DNA from: Elusimicrobia bacterium RIFOXYB2_FULL_48_7
GTDB taxonomy: Bacteria > Elusimicrobiota > Endomicrobiia > CG1-02-37-114 > XYA2-FULL-39-19
NCBI GenBank assembly: GCA_001800495.1
Contig: MGVM01000048.1
Location: forward strand, 4,524 to 10,748
Reading direction: 5' to 3'
DNA length: 6,225 nt
The translations under genes and the position numbers were made by a program. This document shows positions 4,331-6,225 of this stretch, piece after piece; the stretch's first letter is position 1; each line of letters opens with the position of its first letter. The notes under the pieces were generated by a model. It ran no database searches. It saw only the letters and a list, made by a program, of their open reading frames with translations, and had not been told where the DNA came from.

Positions 4331-6225
4331 ATGAAAAAAATGACAAAATTCAACCGGGAACTGGCATTTTGTCCCAAAATCAGGCTTAACCTGTCTTTCC
4401 CAAGCGATATAAACGCTATTAATAGTTTTATCATTCCCGCTAATTCAGGAATGCGCCTGCTGGCATACAAGCCGCGCATCGGCGCGTTGAAAATGAGAAT
4501 GAGCAGGTTCCTTGTTTCATTAATAATAATGTTCAGCATTACACTTATTCCTTCAATGGCGCAGGCCTCGGCCAAACCGGAGCTTTCTTCAACTGAATTC
4601 TACCGGATGGCCGGCAAACTATTCAAGGAAAACAAAAAAGCTGCGGCAAAACAGTTCCAGCTGTTCGTGAAACACTATCCCAAGGATGTTTTAGTCCCCG
4701 AGGTGCAGTTCATGACGGGGGAATGTTTCTTCAACCTGGACCCGGTGTCGCAGGAAGCCCTGAAAAAATTCCAGCTTGTCGCGAAAAAATACCCCTATAA
4801 CCAGCAAGCCGAAAGTGCTTTCCAGAGAATCGCTGAGATATATTACAACAGGAAAGATTATTCAAGGGCGCTTGACTGCCTGGCGGATGCATCCGGCAAA
4901 TTCCCAAAGGGGTATTTGCAATATGAACGCCTTTTGCTCGAGGCGCAGTGCCGCGTAGCCCTGGATGATTTTGAAACAGCCCAAAAAAACATGAACGAAA
5001 TATCAGCCGGGCAGGCGGCTTATGCAAAGGATAACAGTTTTAATTATATAAACGGCCTGGTTAACTACCATTTCGGGAAAGACGAAGCCGCGCTGGAAAA
5101 TTTCAGGGACGTTGATTCTCCTGAAGCCCTTCTTTTTCTGTCTGAATCGCAGGTCCGCCTGGGAAAACCCATCCTGGCGATAGAAAAACTAAAGGAACTT
5201 ATCGAAAAACACGCGCAGAGCGCGGACAGCGCGCTCATTGAAAGGGCGAATTTCCTGCTGGGAGAGGATTTCTTCGCCGGAGAGGATTATAAAAGCGCCA
5301 TCAACAGCCATGAAAAATTCCTCCGCTATTATTCAAGAAGCGTCCTCGCGGGCCCGGCGATTTACAGGATCGGGTGCGCTTATCTCCAGCAGAACGACCA
5401 CCTGCAGGCGCGCAGCGGCTTCCAGGCGTACCTGCAGAATGAACCTAAAGGGGAATTCACGCCCCTGGCGATATACCTGATAGGCGAGTCATTCCTGAAG
5501 GAAAACAGGTTCAAGGAAGCAAGTTTTGCCTACGGCGACATGGTGAATTCTTTCCCGGAAAACACGTACGCGCCAAACGCGCAGTTCAAGCTGGCGTGGT
5601 GTTATTATAATTTAAACAATTTCAACCAGGCGCGGATTTCGCTGATAAAGTTCAAACAGCAGTACCCGGAAAGCCGGCTGACGCCGCAGGCAGAACTCCT
5701 GCTGGGCAACACGCTCGCCCAACTCGGTGAATATTCCGGCGCCGTGGCGGCCTTCCAGAGAGTGATCGACAAAACTACGGAAGCGGATTTGCGCGAATCC
5801 GCGCTGGCGCTTATGTGCAGGGCGAATTATCTTGACGGCAATTACCCCGCGCTGGTATCTGCAAGCCGGTACATCTCTAACCAGTTCCCGCCCAGCAGCA
5901 ACCCGTGGAGAATGGTGACTTATTTATACCTTGCCGAGGGTTATCTGAAGCAGGGCATGAACGCTGAAGCAACCGGGCTTTACGGGCTGTGCAAGCTTAA
6001 CTGGAATTCAAGCCCGCTGCTGGTTTATGTTTACGACGGGCTCGCCTGGGCGGCATTTTACGGCGAAAATTATACCGAAGCGGTAAAAAACAGGGAACTG
6101 GTGCTCGGGATCACAAAGCAGAGGCCGCCGGCCGCCGGCGTTCCGGATGAATTCACGCTTGTGAACCGGTTCGAACTGGCAAATGCGTTCTTCAACCAGA
6201 AGAAATACCTGGAAGCACTGGATAT
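4331..6225 (+). CDS. Exported TPR-repeat protein, 3' end outside window
   Basis: The frame is open from ATG 4331 to the window end, giving 631 visible codons. Residues 1-54 form a polar, uncharacterised extension. Residues 55-79 look like a complete signal peptide: MRMSRF, a hydrophobic core LVSLIIMFSITLIP, then A-Q-A at 77-79 as a likely cleavage site. From about residue 88 on the protein is a chain of helical TPR units of roughly 37 residues, shown by recurring Ala/Leu/Tyr patterns and the Tyr/Phe-Pro turn at 116-117, 154-155 and 191-192. Similar turns recur later (NSFPENTYAP, QQYPESRLTP, NQFPPSS). The style resembles BamD/YbgF-like TPRs with the unit ending in K-x-Y-P, which act as periplasmic or envelope scaffolds. 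The partner is not known. Riboswitch 2 and a good Shine-Dalgarno lie directly upstream, so c-di-GMP control is likely. A shorter start at 4493 would leave just the signal peptide and mature protein. Confidence 0.85.
   Translation, partial: MKKMTKFNRELAFCPKIRLNLSFPSDINAINSFIIPANSGMRLLAYKPRIGALKMRMSRFLVSLIIMFSITLIPSMAQASAKPELSSTEFYRMAGKLFKENKKAAAKQFQLFVKHYPKDVLVPEVQFMTGECFFNLDPVSQEALKKFQLVAKKYPYNQQAESAFQRIAEIYYNRKDYSRALDCLADASGKFPKGYLQYERLLLEAQCRVALDDFETAQKNMNEISAGQAAYAKDNSFNYINGLVNYHFGKDEAALENFRDVDSPEALLFLSESQVRLGKPILAIEKLKELIEKHAQSADSALIERANFLLGEDFFAGEDYKSAINSHEKFLRYYSRSVLAGPAIYRIGCAYLQQNDHLQARSGFQAYLQNEPKGEFTPLAIYLIGESFLKENRFKEASFAYGDMVNSFPENTYAPNAQFKLAWCYYNLNNFNQARISLIKFKQQYPESRLTPQAELLLGNTLAQLGEYSGAVAAFQRVIDKTTEADLRESALALMCRANYLDGNYPALVSASRYISNQFPPSSNPWRMVTYLYLAEGYLKQGMNAEATGLYGLCKLNWNSSPLLVYVYDGLAWAAFYGENYTEAVKNRELVLGITKQRPPAAGVPDEFTLVNRFELANAFFNQKKYLEALD

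Noticed and set aside
4267..4575. 102-codon minus-strand frame over the riboswitch leader and the start of the TPR gene
   Set aside because: It is antisense to the TPR start and its hydrophobic parts mirror the leader T-runs and signal peptide; no start signal was seen.
4731..5027. Minus-strand frame and short + frames inside the TPR gene
   Set aside because: They are shadows of a well-supported TPR reading frame with periodic repeat motifs.
1..6225. CRISPR array, tRNA, rRNA, insertion sequence or attachment site
   Set aside because: No regularly spaced direct repeats, cloverleaf pattern, transposase or terminal inverted repeats with target duplications were seen.

Overview
The window carries five protein genes, all on the + strand, plus one 739-base noncoding interval (3592-4330) that holds the most interesting material. 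Base composition is near balanced. A lipobox-bearing secreted protein, an envelope TPR protein with a signal peptide, and c-di-GMP-class riboswitches of the type common in Geobacter-like and other Gram-negative lineages suggest a diderm bacterium, probably from a poorly cultured group. The sequence alone does not let me name the phylum.

Left part (1-3591): a 5'-truncated alpha/beta hydrolase, a NYN (LabA/PIN-like) nuclease-fold protein with an arginine/glycine-rich disordered arm, an NAD-type medium-chain dehydrogenase that lacks the usual zinc ligands, and a tyrosine-rich predicted lipoprotein. Gaps between them are short (33, 53 and 38 bases) and contain no convincing terminator, so co-transcription is possible. 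A good sigma70-like promoter (586-614) sits across the end of the hydrolase gene, just ahead of the NYN gene. No shared pathway is evident.

Middle (3592-4330): a strong promoter (3669-3697) leads directly into a GEMM-I (c-di-GMP-I) riboswitch at about 3702-3808. About 160 bases of structured RNA follow, without a convincing gene, and then a textbook intrinsic terminator (3969-3999). Right behind this come a 19-bp AT-rich inverted repeat (3998-4040) and a second GEMM-I aptamer at about 4042-4141. The second aptamer has a visible switching architecture. Its P1 3' strand and its conserved GCCGCC strand can instead pair downstream with 4193-4199 and 4205-4210, separated by a symmetric 5x5 internal loop.

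Right part (4331-6225): a long TPR-repeat protein, open to the window end, with a strong Shine-Dalgarno. It has an unusual 54-residue extension ahead of an otherwise ordinary signal peptide. It is the only plausible target of riboswitch 2, so the window suggests c-di-GMP control of an exported TPR scaffold protein. The first riboswitch either works in tandem with the second or drives a separate short noncoding RNA.
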